Positions 31,967 to 40,023 of a stretch of 64,000 bases of DNA are shown one piece after another. The translations under genes were made by a program, and so were the position numbers. The notes beneath the pieces are model-generated. The model was not told the DNA's origin and did not search any database. It saw only the letters and a program-made list of their open reading frames with translations. The stretch comes from a virus, in IMG/VR virus record IMGVR_UViG_3300009314_000007, positions 1 to 64,000 of that record. One strand, 5' to 3'. Within the stretch, counting starts at the first letter, position 1; every line of letters begins with the position of its first letter.

Positions 31967-33858
31967 CCCCAGGCATCCCAGTTGATTTCGGAGGGGTTGA
32001 GCATTCGCAGGATCTCCGGATGCAGTGCGAGCCTCGCTAACTCCGCCATATTCGGCCAGTGGTCAACTCGCCAGAACAGGGCGCAGGCCCCCATGTTGAC
32101 CGAGTGAGCGAAGTCGTCCGGGCCTGCTTGTTCGTCGCGAATGATCGTGTACACGTCGGAGCCAAGCCGACTGTCCACCATGTCCTCGGTGAGGGACAGG
32201 AAGTCGGAGATGATCGGCGCATCCGTGGCTCCGTCCCAACGGAAGAACTTGATTTTGCCGTAACGAATCAGGTTGCAGCACTGTACCAGGCTTCGAGCCT
32301 TATCAAGCTGGTAGTGCATTCGCTCGCCCGTTCTCGGGTTGTAGTTTTTTCGACGCATGAGTGGGCCGTGGCCAGCTCGCAGGTAGACCATTGGGATGAC
32401 CCGCCGCGAGGGGTAACCGGCGTTGACGATAATGGTCTCTCGGGCATCCCCGGCTCCGTTGTAGTCGTGGACCAGGTGCGTGCAGTGCCAGGCGGCCATG
32501 ATGCGGAAGATCTCGCGGCACTCGGCGTTGTGATCGTGTGGCGTGCGACTCCTCCAGGCGTAGAGCACGTCGATGTCCCCGTTGGCTTTCATGCCCAGTA
32601 CGGACGCGACGGTGAACGAGGTCTCTTTCTGTCCACCGCCACCCCAGTCCACAGAGACCATACGGTGAATGTAGTCGCCGATGTGTCCGGCGGCGTAGCT
32701 CAGGTCGTTCGGACGATCAGCACAGGCTCGCTTCAATTCGGTTTGCGTGATCAGCCGAGCGCCTTCATCGTAGCTTTCTCCGCACACCTCGTTCCAGTAC
32801 GCTGCATCGGTGATCAAGCCGAAGCCCGCTCGCTTGCCAAGCAACACGCCCCATTTTTCGGGGTCGGCGTAGTGCATCGGCATGATCTGCTGAGGCACGT
32901 GGTAGCCCTCGGCGATATTCAGCAACTCTTCGTTGTGATGAAACCAGCGCCCGTCTCTCGGGTAAATCGGCTTGCCGCAGCGAGGCCTGGCGCACACCAG
33001 GGCAGGGTGGGCTTCCGAGATCTCGCGGTCCACGTGGTCCGGACCCGTCATCCGCGTGAGATCATGTTCGAGCGATGGAATGTTTTCGTAACCACACGCC
33101 CGGCAGAAAATGTGCCACTCGGCTTGGGAGGAATCCAGCCAGAGCTTTTCCAGCGTTCCATTCAGCGTCTTCGGGGTTCCAGTATGCTGCTCGATCCCGC
33201 CGTACTTCGAGCCGGACATTGTCTCGTTGATAATCGGGATGAAGGATGGGTCGAGATCCTGCACTTCGTCGAATGAGTTCTTGGACGTGTTTAATCCACG
33301 AGTACGGTCGCAGTTCTGGAACGCGAACGAGAAAAACATCTTCGACTCGTTCTTGAAGCCGCGCTGCAACACGTTCTGCGTGGTGTGGCTGTCCACCATG
33401 AGTCGCTTGATTGGCGACTCACGAATGAAGCCAGCCACGTAGTTCGAGGAGAACCGGCGAATCATTTCAAACAGCGGGGTCACGTACAACGTGTTGAAGT
33501 ACGGGATGCAGTTGCTGCTGATAATTCCCTGGGTGGCCAGCGACGTGGACTTGGATACCTGCCGAGCGCATTTGAGCACTATCCGGTGGATCATTCGAGT
33601 CTTGAAGAAGGGCTCGAACGGAAAGTGATCGTCGAGCGTGTACGGCTCCCCGTTCAGATTGAGCATGATTGGGAGCAGGTATTTGAGGTTCGGGAGCCTG
33701 CCGTCCTGGATGGCCCAGGCGGCTGCTTTCAAGTGGTCCTCTATGTCGAGTTTCAGCTTCCGCTGCTGGGCGATTCTGGTCTCGACCGAATCCCGGTGGC
33801 TGGAGTGGCTGCCCTTTGTGAAGACGCCCGTGTGACTCTTCCGAATTGCTATGGACAT
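31963..33858 (-). CDS. terL: Terminase large subunit (GpA-like DNA-packaging ATPase/nuclease)
   Basis: 631 residues, minus strand, with GGAGG before the ATG. The ATPase has an adenine/Walker A region C-A-R-Q-V-S-K-S-T at residues 97-105 (Ser in place of the usual Gly before Lys) and Walker B S-F-D-E-V-Q-D at 195-201. Two Cys pairs (C-R-A-C at 252-255, C-x4-C at 289-294) form a zinc site as in GpA-type terminases. The RNase H-like nuclease begins with V-S-V-D-W-G-G-G-G near residue 403. It cuts and translocates DNA into proheads. It is transcribed opposite to almost all other genes. No small terminase or portal was recognised here. Confidence 0.9.
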   Translation of the reverse strand: MSIAIRKSHTGVFTKGSHSSHRDSVETRIAQQRKLKLDIEDHLKAAAWAIQDGRLPNLKYLLPIMLNLNGEPYTLDDHFPFEPFFKTRMIHRIVLKCARQVSKSTSLATQGIISSNCIPYFNTLYVTPLFEMIRRFSSNYVAGFIRESPIKRLMVDSHTTQNVLQRGFKNESKMFFSFAFQNCDRTRGLNTSKNSFDEVQDLDPSFIPIINETMSGSKYGGIEQHTGTPKTLNGTLEKLWLDSSQAEWHIFCRACGYENIPSLEHDLTRMTGPDHVDREISEAHPALVCARPRCGKPIYPRDGRWFHHNEELLNIAEGYHVPQQIMPMHYADPEKWGVLLGKRAGFGLITDAAYWNEVCGESYDEGARLITQTELKRACADRPNDLSYAAGHIGDYIHRMVSVDWGGGGQKETSFTVASVLGMKANGDIDVLYAWRSRTPHDHNAECREIFRIMAAWHCTHLVHDYNGAGDARETIIVNAGYPSRRVIPMVYLRAGHGPLMRRKNYNPRTGERMHYQLDKARSLVQCCNLIRYGKIKFFRWDGATDAPIISDFLSLTEDMVDSRLGSDVYTIIRDEQAGPDDFAHSVNMGACALFWRVDHWPNMAELARLALHPEILRMLNPSEINWDAWG

Positions 33859-33878
33859 GTTCGATCCTCCATGACAGG

Positions 33879-33907
33879 TTGGAACCAGCTACTCAATGGA
33901 GTATGAT
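33879..33907 (+). promoter_or_regulatory. Sigma70-type promoter TTGGAA-N17-TATGAT
   Basis: The -35 matches 4/6 and the -10 5/6 of the consensus with a 17-nt spacer. It lies in the divergent gap after the terminase start and would drive the gene at 33967 and those downstream. Confidence 0.55.
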
Positions 33908-33926
33908 GCTGGAAGGATTCAGTATC
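33905..33926 (+). promoter_or_regulatory. Inverted repeat GATGCTG...CAGTATC overlapping the -10 box
   Basis: A 7-bp stem (one G-U) starts inside the TATGAT box. The same element occurs at 13229-13260. It may be an operator that couples the two promoters. Confidence 0.4.
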
Positions 33927-33966
33927 GGGTTGCAACGATTGCATTAGTAGTGTAGAGGAAGTTACG

Positions 33967-34215
33967 ATGACGCTCAAGGTCGCGGGCAGTGCCAAGGTCT
34001 TTTTGGAGCGACTCGGGATCTTGCGGGCCAACCGCAATCCCGAGCCGCGTATCCAACCCGGGCATTTCCGGGTCCACGAGATCCCACTGACCCCGCCGCT
34101 TCCGCTACCGGAGTTACAGGGGCACTTCAGCGGGGAACCGCCGCCGGACCAGGGACAGACCCTGCACTGGCCGCATCCCGACCTGGAACGTGCCGCTGAA
34201 GAAGCAGGAGTGTAG
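33967..34215 (+). CDS. Small Pro-rich hypothetical protein
   Basis: 82 residues with GAGGAAG upstream; first gene after the promoter at 33879. N-terminal segment T-L-K-V-A-G-S-A-K-V-F-L-E-R-L-G, then Pro-rich. Function unknown. Confidence 0.5.
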   Translation: MTLKVAGSAKVFLERLGILRANRNPEPRIQPGHFRVHEIPLTPPLPLPELQGHFSGEPPPDQGQTLHWPHPDLERAAEEAGV

Positions 34216-34217
34216 CG

Positions 34218-34448
34218 ATGTCAAGTTTTGGATCTGGAGGTTTGTGGGTGGCAATCGCGGTGGGTCACGTCATCGCAGTACCCTTTGTCGGCTTTTGGAC
34301 GGCCGCGTGTTCAGCAGCTCTTGTCTGCATCATTGGCGGGCTGGCTTTGACCGGCGCCAACGACATGTATCACTCGGACGGAACTCGCCGACCGCACCAC
34401 CCCACGAGAAATCCGCATGGACCGAGGAACCATAGACGGAGACGATGA
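34218..34448 (+). CDS. Small membrane protein (holin-like topology)
   Basis: 76 residues with GGAG upstream. One or two hydrophobic segments (residues ~8-30 and ~32-50) followed by a His/Arg-rich tail. Holin-like in size; no lysis partner is adjacent except the membrane protein that follows. Confidence 0.5.
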   Translation: MSSFGSGGLWVAIAVGHVIAVPFVGFWTAACSAALVCIIGGLALTGANDMYHSDGTRRPHHPTRNPHGPRNHRRRR

Positions 34449-34864
34449 TGGATAGCACTATCGGACTTTCCACTATCGTGATTCTCGGCCTGGCGGTAAG
34501 CCAAGTCGTCGAGGTGATGCGTCACTCGAAGTTGACGCTATCGTTTCGTACACGGGCCCTGAGCGCCGTCTCAGGAGGCGGGCTTCGTGGCTTCGTCGCC
34601 CAGATTCTGACTTGCCCGTTCTGCTTGGCCCACTGGGTTGCCGGTGGGCTCACCCTGCTGCTATTCGTGTCGATGTGGGCATTCTGGCCTGCTCAATTTC
34701 TGGCTGTCGTGTTCGCTGCGACTCGCGTAGCGAATCTAAGCAACGATATTTTCTACAACAGCATTCGCACATTCAAATACGAAATCGAGGAAGTGGAGGA
34801 TCTGGAAGATAATGACGGAGACCCCGACGAACCCAACGAACCCGGCGAGGGCACTTCAGTTTGA
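34445..34864 (+). CDS. DUF1360-like membrane protein with C-P-F-C motif
   Basis: 139 residues, overlapping the previous stop (ATGATG). N-terminal hydrophobic helix, a basic loop, then I-L-T-C-P-F-C-L-A-H-W-V-A-G-G, as in DUF1360 proteins, a second hydrophobic segment, and a long acidic tail. DUF1360 has no established function. Membrane location is supported by the two hydrophobic segments. Confidence 0.5.
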   Translation: MMDSTIGLSTIVILGLAVSQVVEVMRHSKLTLSFRTRALSAVSGGGLRGFVAQILTCPFCLAHWVAGGLTLLLFVSMWAFWPAQFLAVVFAATRVANLSNDIFYNSIRTFKYEIEEVEDLEDNDGDPDEPNEPGEGTSV

Positions 34865-35351
34865 CGAAAAAGCAATAACGTTAGTGGAAGATCTGCTCAA
34901 ACAGGTCTTTTCTCGGATTCCGGAGTTGCGGAGCGCCATTGTCATCTTCGATTGGCAGGGATCGCTCAACGAAGTGGCCAAACCAATGGTTTGGGTCAAA
35001 GAGAGCGGCAAGTCCGTTCAATCTGCGGACCTGGCGGAACTGAGTGGTGGCACCAAGCACACCCTCGCACTGCTTGATAGGCAGTTCCACGCCCTGGACC
35101 AAAACGCCAAAGCAGCTTGGGTCATTGCGGAAAGGAAACATCGTGAAGCGTCCGAAGCTAGTGCCCAGGCCTCGCCGCCCAGTACCGGCGAGCGAGGATC
35201 AGTGTTCCCAGGAGGACAGCGAGAGGGAAGCGGAAGCGATGCAGCTTCAGACCCTCAAGCAGCGGAAGAGTGCGAAGAACAAGCGACTCAAGGAGGCGCT
35301 GGAAGGAGTTCGGACGATTCCGGATCTGCTTCGACTGTTCAGGATTCGTGA
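34812..35351 (+). CDS. Hypothetical protein with low-quality C-terminus
   Basis: 179 residues; ATG within the preceding acidic tail. Residues ~1-110 look like a folded alpha/beta protein (D-L-L-K-Q-V-F-S-R-I-P-E-L-R-S-A-I-V-I-F-D-W). From about residue 112 the sequence is Ser/Gly/Gln/Ala-rich and third positions become AT-richer, while the +1 frame becomes the RNase HI gene. The tail may be overprinted, or a +1 frameshift may fuse the two. The palindrome at 34873 lies inside. Confidence 0.5.
   Translation: MTETPTNPTNPARALQFDEKAITLVEDLLKQVFSRIPELRSAIVIFDWQGSLNEVAKPMVWVKESGKSVQSADLAELSGGTKHTLALLDRQFHALDQNAKAAWVIAERKHREASEASAQASPPSTGERGSVFPGGQREGSGSDAASDPQAAEECEEQATQGGAGRSSDDSGSASTVQDS
34873..34886. 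repeat. Dispersed palindrome copy, CAATAACGTTAGTG
   Basis: Identical to the copy at 16411 and the reverse complement of the copy at 57539. It is intragenic in the 34812 gene. Confidence 0.6.
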
Positions 35352-35856
35352 GTGCGACTACGTGCTCATTGGAGACGGTTCTTGCACGGGCAACTGGAAT
35401 TACCAGGCAGGCTGGGCCTGCGTGGCAATCAACGTGCAGAACAATGAGCGACAGGAGGTCTATGGGGGTGCTAACATGGGCACCAACATCCTGTCGGAGA
35501 TGATGGCCTACATCTACGCATTTCACTGGCTGTCCCGCAAGAAGGAAAGCTCGACGATGTACGTAGACGTGTTCACAGATTGTGAATACGTAGTGCAGGC
35601 GGCGGAAAACTCGCATCGGCGAAAAGCCTACCGCGAAGTCTGGCACATGGTTGATGCCTACAAGCGAAGTGGCATGATCATTCGGTGGCACTGGATTCCA
35701 CGAGACACGCTCGATCTGAATCAGCTCTCGCACAACCTGGCCAATCTCGCCCGGGTGGCGATGAAGGAGCTGGGGGCGCAAGCAATATCGAGCATGGACG
35801 TGGAGTCGATCAACGATCTTACACCCAACCGTAACGAGGAGGTCGAAACACAATGA
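35143..35856 (+). CDS. rnhA: RNase HI-family nuclease
   Basis: 237 residues from a GTG with AAGGA 6 nt upstream (an ATG at 35239 would give 205). Basic N-terminal extension, then the RNase H fold: I-G-D-G-S-C with the first Asp, N-I-L-S-E-M-M-A-Y with Glu, V-F-T-D-C-E-Y-V-V with Asp, and a late region (L-S-H-N-L-A-N-L-A) where the last acidic residue would lie. It would remove RNA from RNA-DNA hybrids, including primers. It overlaps the previous ORF by 209 nt in another frame. Confidence 0.8.
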   Translation: MKRPKLVPRPRRPVPASEDQCSQEDSEREAEAMQLQTLKQRKSAKNKRLKEALEGVRTIPDLLRLFRIRECDYVLIGDGSCTGNWNYQAGWACVAINVQNNERQEVYGGANMGTNILSEMMAYIYAFHWLSRKKESSTMYVDVFTDCEYVVQAAENSHRRKAYREVWHMVDAYKRSGMIIRWHWIPRDTLDLNQLSHNLANLARVAMKELGAQAISSMDVESINDLTPNRNEEVETQ

Positions 35857-36056
35857 GCGCGCAGCCCCCGCAAGTCATGCGGCCGTTGACCGCCGAGGAG
35901 ATCCAGCGGCTACAGCAAGACCCGTGCCTATTGGCAAAGCGATCGCGCCCGGTCAACCCGAAGTACCCGGAACTGTGGAGAGGGTTGGTGGACTTCCGAG
36001 CCGGGGGTCAAGCTCCCGAACGCGATAACCCAGATCCAGATCCAGAGCAGGAGTGA
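35853..36056 (+). CDS. Small Pro-rich protein
   Basis: 67 residues with GGAGG upstream; ATG overlaps the RNase H stop. Helical N-terminus (T-A-E-E-I-Q-R-L-Q-Q-D) and a P-D-P-D-P-E-Q-E end. No recognised motif. Confidence 0.45.
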   Translation: MSAQPPQVMRPLTAEEIQRLQQDPCLLAKRSRPVNPKYPELWRGLVDFRAGGQAPERDNPDPDPEQE

Positions 36057-36059
36057 TCA

Positions 36060-36317
36060 ATGCCACGCGCCCTATGTAAAGTTGACGGATGTTTGGTCAT
36101 CGCAGAGTTCACTCGCTGCGAGCCAGGAACAACGGGCAAGTGTCCGCAGTGCCACCCGCCGCACAGGATGCCGCGACGTGGTGACCACGGTAAGTCACTC
36201 GTCGAGCGAGATGGCTGGCTCGAATGCACGACTGACGAGTGCGATTTTGCAATTCTCGCCTCGGACTACGAGCGGGTGATGATCGAACCGCTGCCATTTA
36301 TCGGCATGGGAATCTAG
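36060..36317 (+). CDS. Small zinc-ribbon-like protein
   Basis: 85 residues with CAGGAG upstream. Cys pairs (C-K-V-D-G-C; C-P-Q-C; C-T-T-D-E-C) suggest one or two zinc sites. Probably a nucleic-acid- or protein-binding accessory protein. Confidence 0.5.
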   Translation: MPRALCKVDGCLVIAEFTRCEPGTTGKCPQCHPPHRMPRRGDHGKSLVERDGWLECTTDECDFAILASDYERVMIEPLPFIGMGI

Positions 36318-36343
36318 TGGATAACTCGAACCAGGAATGAAGT

Positions 36344-36910
36344 ATGAGCGACCTAACCCGCTGGACGCAGCGCAAACACGAGAAGACCGGCGACTCGTAC
36401 ATGACGCCGGAAGAGCATGGTTGCTGGACGAATTACAGCGAGGCCGACGAAAAGATCGAGCGGCTCAAAGAAGCCCTACGAGTACGTGGTGGCTGCCGAA
36501 TGCTCAGCGAGGGCGACAAGTGCGATTGCGGTCTCTGCAAGCGAGACAACGAGATTGCTCGGCTTCAGGAGATCGAGCGGTTCGCCAGTCACGCGGGCAT
36601 TCTCAAGGCCCAGGAAGACCATAATCGGATGATGAGCGAGATGGCAGCCAAGATTGAGCGTCTGGAGGCCGATATTGCCAAGCATCACGAAGACTACCAG
36701 ACACAGAACGATGAGATAGTCCGGTGTCACGCTAAGATCAAGCTGCTCACTCTTGCCGAGGCCTGTGCGAAGGCAGCTATCGAGTGCGTTCAAGTCACTG
36801 GCGTGCCGTACGCCATCCTGAGACCGGCACTTCGCTGGGAAGAAGTCGCAGAGAAAACCGATGAGGAGATCGCGCAAGGGCTGAACGAGCGTAGCCAAAG
36901 CGACACTTAA
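36344..36910 (+). CDS. Coiled-coil protein with Cys cluster
   Basis: 188 residues with AGGA upstream. A Cys cluster (C-R-M-L, C-D-C-G-L-C) separates two helical, heptad-like stretches (E-K-I-E-R-L-K-E-A-L and M-A-A-K-I-E-R-L-E-A-D-I-A-K). Likely an oligomer. Function unknown. Confidence 0.5.
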   Translation: MSDLTRWTQRKHEKTGDSYMTPEEHGCWTNYSEADEKIERLKEALRVRGGCRMLSEGDKCDCGLCKRDNEIARLQEIERFASHAGILKAQEDHNRMMSEMAAKIERLEADIAKHHEDYQTQNDEIVRCHAKIKLLTLAEACAKAAIECVQVTGVPYAILRPALRWEEVAEKTDEEIAQGLNERSQSDT

Positions 36911-36931
36911 CATCTAACCATAACGAGGAAC

Positions 36932-37345
36932 ATGGCTAAAAGGAGACCCGGTCGGCAAGCCCGATCAAACTTGGCGCAACCGAGATTCTTCTCTGTGATT
37001 ACTCCCGCAGAGGCTCGGCAGATTATTGAGCACCGTACCCAGGCATTCTATTTCGGGGATGGGCTGGTGGACCCCAACGAGAACAACGGGGCCGATCTCG
37101 CGAGGCTCACGGGTACGAAGTGGATTCGACGGGCCATGGCGATTGCAGCGTCCTTAGACCACGAGGACAGCCAGGACCAGTGGAAGGGCGGACTGCTGTC
37201 CACTGCGCTGGACAAGGCGATGAATTGGTGGCGATATAGGAAGAAAGCCAGGTGGGGCCTGAAGGTGCCAGTGATCTACAAGATCAATGACCGGGCGATG
37301 GGACTCCAGCTTGCCTGGGCCCGAGCACGCGGAGCGGACGTATGA
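36932..37345 (+). CDS. Hypothetical basic protein
   Basis: 137 residues with GAGGAAC upstream. Basic N-terminus, then a helical protein (T-P-A-E-A-R-Q-I-I-E-H-R-T). Overlaps the next gene by 4 nt. Unrecognised. Confidence 0.5.
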   Translation: MAKRRPGRQARSNLAQPRFFSVITPAEARQIIEHRTQAFYFGDGLVDPNENNGADLARLTGTKWIRRAMAIAASLDHEDSQDQWKGGLLSTALDKAMNWWRYRKKARWGLKVPVIYKINDRAMGLQLAWARARGADV

Positions 37346-37893
37346 GCGGGCAGCCCGAGCATGACCACGTCAGTGTGTCCTTCGGAGCGAGAAACGTGCC
37401 ATACGCCAACTGGTACTACATCAGTTTGACGTTTATCGACGCGAACGGGAACAGATCCGCCACGGCCCTGCACGCCAACTCGTCGGTCGGGGCCCGGGCG
37501 GAGATCGGGGTGAAGAAGATCGGAAAGAAAGTGGGGTTCGGGAAGCACACGGAAGAGACCGTGATTGGCTTCGAGGTTGTCGGTCCCACGTTCCGCAAAC
37601 ACCCGGACGGGATTGTAGTGAGAATCAAGCAGGACGCGGAAGCTCTACTGCGACGGCAGATCTTCGACGGGCAGCCTCCAACTCGGGGGCTTAGCCGCGA
37701 GGAGCAGCAATGCTGCGAGTTCTTTCGGCAGCGTGCTGGAAGGTCGTTCGACGTGATGCGAAACGAAGACGTGCCGCAGATGAGCACGTTACAATTCTGG
37801 AACACCATGCCCACCGATGACGCCTCGGCCGGGTTCTTCCTGCCGCGAGGTTTGTGCGAAGTGGTAGAAACACAGAAACAGGAGGCCGTATGA
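37342..37893 (+). CDS. Hypothetical protein
   Basis: 183 residues. N-terminal beta-type segment (V-S-V-S-F-G-A-R-N-V-P-Y-A-N-W-Y-Y-I-S-L) then basic/Gly-rich loops and a helical end. Overlaps both neighbours by 4 nt. Unrecognised. Confidence 0.5.
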   Translation: MSGQPEHDHVSVSFGARNVPYANWYYISLTFIDANGNRSATALHANSSVGARAEIGVKKIGKKVGFGKHTEETVIGFEVVGPTFRKHPDGIVVRIKQDAEALLRRQIFDGQPPTRGLSREEQQCCEFFRQRAGRSFDVMRNEDVPQMSTLQFWNTMPTDDASAGFFLPRGLCEVVETQKQEAV

Positions 37894-38645
37894 GCGTAGA
37901 AATGACCCGTGAGGCCGCAGCCTTGCTCGGGATTCCCGTTGAGCGGGAAGACCGAGAGGGCTGGGACGACGAGGCGAGGGAAGACTCGTACCAACAGGAT
38001 CGGTTCGAGCGGCAGCAGATTCGAGAGAGGTTGCGTCGGATGGCGCAAGTGAGAATGGGGATCTTGCAGGACGAGGCCTTGGCCCTGTACCTGCTGAGCA
38101 TCGACGCGGGCGCCATCAACAGTCACATTGGCTTGTTGCGGGGTGTAGCGAATCGAATGGATCGGAGTGCCAGCGACACAGTTCACGGACAGCTTCAGTC
38201 GTTCTTGGACGGGCAGTGCGACGAACTGGCGACGGACCGGGAGCGGTTCAACAACATTGTGAACAAGTACCTCGGCGACCGGCGGCGGAAGGAACTTGCT
38301 GGGCTGGAGGTGACGACGAACGTTAGCATGTACCAGACACTTCGACACGGAGAGCCGACCAACGTGGATGGTGAACCGCTGCAATACGATCACCAGAAGT
38401 TGCGCGAACTCATCGCGGACGTGCAGACCAAGGAAGCCTACGACGGCAGCAAGTGTCCGAATTGCGGCGCTGGGCACGTTCACGGCGAGGCCTTCGAGCC
38501 CTCCGGGGACTCCCTGGCCTATCGCAATTGCCACTGCGGCGCATGTGACGCGAGGTGGACCGAGGAGCTAGTCGTTCGAGGGTACGATCATCTGGAGGTG
38601 CCAGAGAAAGGAGAAACACCGGATGAAGAATCTGGTAAACACTGA
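37890..38645 (+). CDS. Protein with C-terminal zinc ribbon (paralogue of 39203)
   Basis: 251 residues with GGAGG upstream. Residues ~1-180 are helical and charged. Residues ~188-245 form a zinc ribbon C-P-N-C-G ... C-G-A-C-D-A-R-W-T-E-E followed by G-Y-D-H-L-E-V-P, matching the N-terminus of the protein at 39203. Ribbons of this kind usually bind nucleic acid. Function otherwise unknown. Confidence 0.55.
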   Translation: MSVEMTREAAALLGIPVEREDREGWDDEAREDSYQQDRFERQQIRERLRRMAQVRMGILQDEALALYLLSIDAGAINSHIGLLRGVANRMDRSASDTVHGQLQSFLDGQCDELATDRERFNNIVNKYLGDRRRKELAGLEVTTNVSMYQTLRHGEPTNVDGEPLQYDHQKLRELIADVQTKEAYDGSKCPNCGAGHVHGEAFEPSGDSLAYRNCHCGACDARWTEELVVRGYDHLEVPEKGETPDEESGKH

Positions 38646-39219
38646 GAACCGATCCGTGCTACAGGACTGGGTTCACGAGCTGCCGTTCATGCAGCAGTCC
38701 GTGCTCATCACGGCCTGCCGCGGACCGGATGGGCTGCCCAAGGATCACGTGGCGAAGCTGATCTGCCGCTGGTTGCGGCGGTGCTTCATGCTGTCTGCTT
38801 TTGAGGGCCGCGTGATCGACACCCCGGAGCATCCGGGGGGTGGAAGTTTCACGGGACCGTCGATCCCTAGAAGTCACCCGGAGGAGCCCGGCGACAAGCC
38901 GCTCAGCTTCCGCATGCGAGAGCACTTGCTGGCTAAGCTGGTTGGGGAGTACCTGCGACAGGTAGACGAGATGCCGCACCACTTCCAGTTGCACATCCTG
39001 CATGCGGCGGAGATCCTTGGCTACCACCACCCGAAACAGTGGATCAGGCGGTGGTGGCACGAGTTCTATTGCGAGCTGGTCGGCGACATGCACCTGTACT
39101 TGGAGCGGCAGAGCGACATGGACAGAAGGCTGTCCGATCAGAAGGAATTTTGGGAGGCCAGCGAACGCACCCCGGCGCGCCATCCCGGAGAGGAGAGGAC
39201 AGATGCCGACACCGAGTGA
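38623..39219 (+). CDS. Hypothetical helical protein
   Basis: 198 residues with AAAGGAG upstream. Helix-rich with aromatic pairs (W-I-R-R-W-W-H-E-F-Y) and a Pro/Gly loop near residue 65. Its 3' end overlaps the zinc-ribbon gene at 39203 by 17 nt. Confidence 0.5.
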   Translation: MKNLVNTENRSVLQDWVHELPFMQQSVLITACRGPDGLPKDHVAKLICRWLRRCFMLSAFEGRVIDTPEHPGGGSFTGPSIPRSHPEEPGDKPLSFRMREHLLAKLVGEYLRQVDEMPHHFQLHILHAAEILGYHHPKQWIRRWWHEFYCELVGDMHLYLERQSDMDRRLSDQKEFWEASERTPARHPGEERTDADTE

Positions 39220-39655
39220 AAATTATCGGGGAGACAAGTGTCCAGAGTGCGGGTCCACTGAGACTGAGGCGGGAGAAGATCCCAGGCTGCCTCGCGTAAA
39301 CGGCCGCGTGTTCGTGCGAGTCCGTTGCAAGAGCTGCGAGGCTCAGTGGGTTGAGAAGTACGAACTGGCCGGATACGGCGAGCTGGAAGTACCTGGGAAG
39401 GCCAAGGAGGCCAAGAGCAAGAAACTGCCCGTCTCGCACGTCGTGGTGTGGCGAGGCGGACAGGACAGTGATAACGTCCGCGTAGCTGATCGGAACATGG
39501 ATACCGAGTTTGGACGGCAGCGGACGAAGGCTCTTTGCGATTTCCGTGCTGGGAACGTCAACGACAAGCTGACCTTCTGGTACGTGCCACCCGACGGGGC
39601 TAAGGCAGCGACAAGGATCACGGACCCCGACGAGATCGACTGGTCCGGTCTCTAG
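39203..39655 (+). CDS. Protein with N-terminal zinc ribbon (paralogue of 37890)
   Basis: 150 residues with AGAGGA upstream. Residues ~12-65 form C-P-E-C-G ... C-K-S-C-E-A-Q-W-V-E-K then G-Y-G-E-L-E-V-P-G-K, the same ribbon as in the protein at 37890. The C-terminal ~85 residues are a second, alpha/beta part. Last gene before the 368-nt non-coding region. Confidence 0.55.
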   Translation: MPTPSENYRGDKCPECGSTETEAGEDPRLPRVNGRVFVRVRCKSCEAQWVEKYELAGYGELEVPGKAKEAKSKKLPVSHVVVWRGGQDSDNVRVADRNMDTEFGRQRTKALCDFRAGNVNDKLTFWYVPPDGAKAATRITDPDEIDWSGL

Positions 39656-40023
39656 CTCAGCATAGTCTGAGCGTCCCTGTGCTCCCTCTGAGCAGCCTCC
39701 CGAGCGAAAAAGGGACTCGGAGTCGCCTGAGGGGCCCAGAGGGCTCGCACGGCGGCTCTGGGCCCATCGGGGTTTTCTGGCAGCGAATTGGACAGCGACA
39801 GGCATTTGCGCAGCGAGTTGGTCTTTGATTTTTTCGTGACAGCGGAGGAGGAACCCCAGGAACGAAGTGGATGGGGTTTCCTCCGTGAGCTGTAATGGCG
39901 GTAGCCACCGGATACACGTCTTTTGATACTGGGGGGTTGCATTATCATCAAAAGATAAGGTAGACTGGAAATCCTGGTCGCTGTTTTCCCACTTAATGGG
40001 GTCGTTATTTTGGAGGTTGAAGC
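39656..40023 (+). other. 368-nt non-coding region with hairpin and AT-rich end
   Basis: No plausible gene on either strand; the long minus-strand frame across it lacks protein character. It contains a perfect 10-bp inverted repeat GGGCCCAGAG/CTCTGGGCCC (39732-39765), a second half that is relatively AT-rich for this genome (GCATTATCATCAAAAGATAA near 39939-39958), a possible weak promoter TTGCAT-N18-TAGACT, and GGAGG for the gene at 40024. Together with the Rep-like zinc motif in that gene, an origin is conceivable, but nothing directly shows one. Confidence 0.45.
39732..39776 (+). terminator. Hairpin with 10-bp perfect stem, short T-run
   Basis: GGGCCCAGAG pairs with CTCTGGGCCC over a 14-nt loop; TCGGGGTTTT follows. 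It probably terminates the unit ending at 39655. Confidence 0.5.

Noticed and set aside
31963-33858. Ser instead of Gly in the terminase Walker A as evidence of inactivation
   Set aside because: Variant Walker A motifs are common in large terminases; the Lys, Walker B and nuclease Asp are present.
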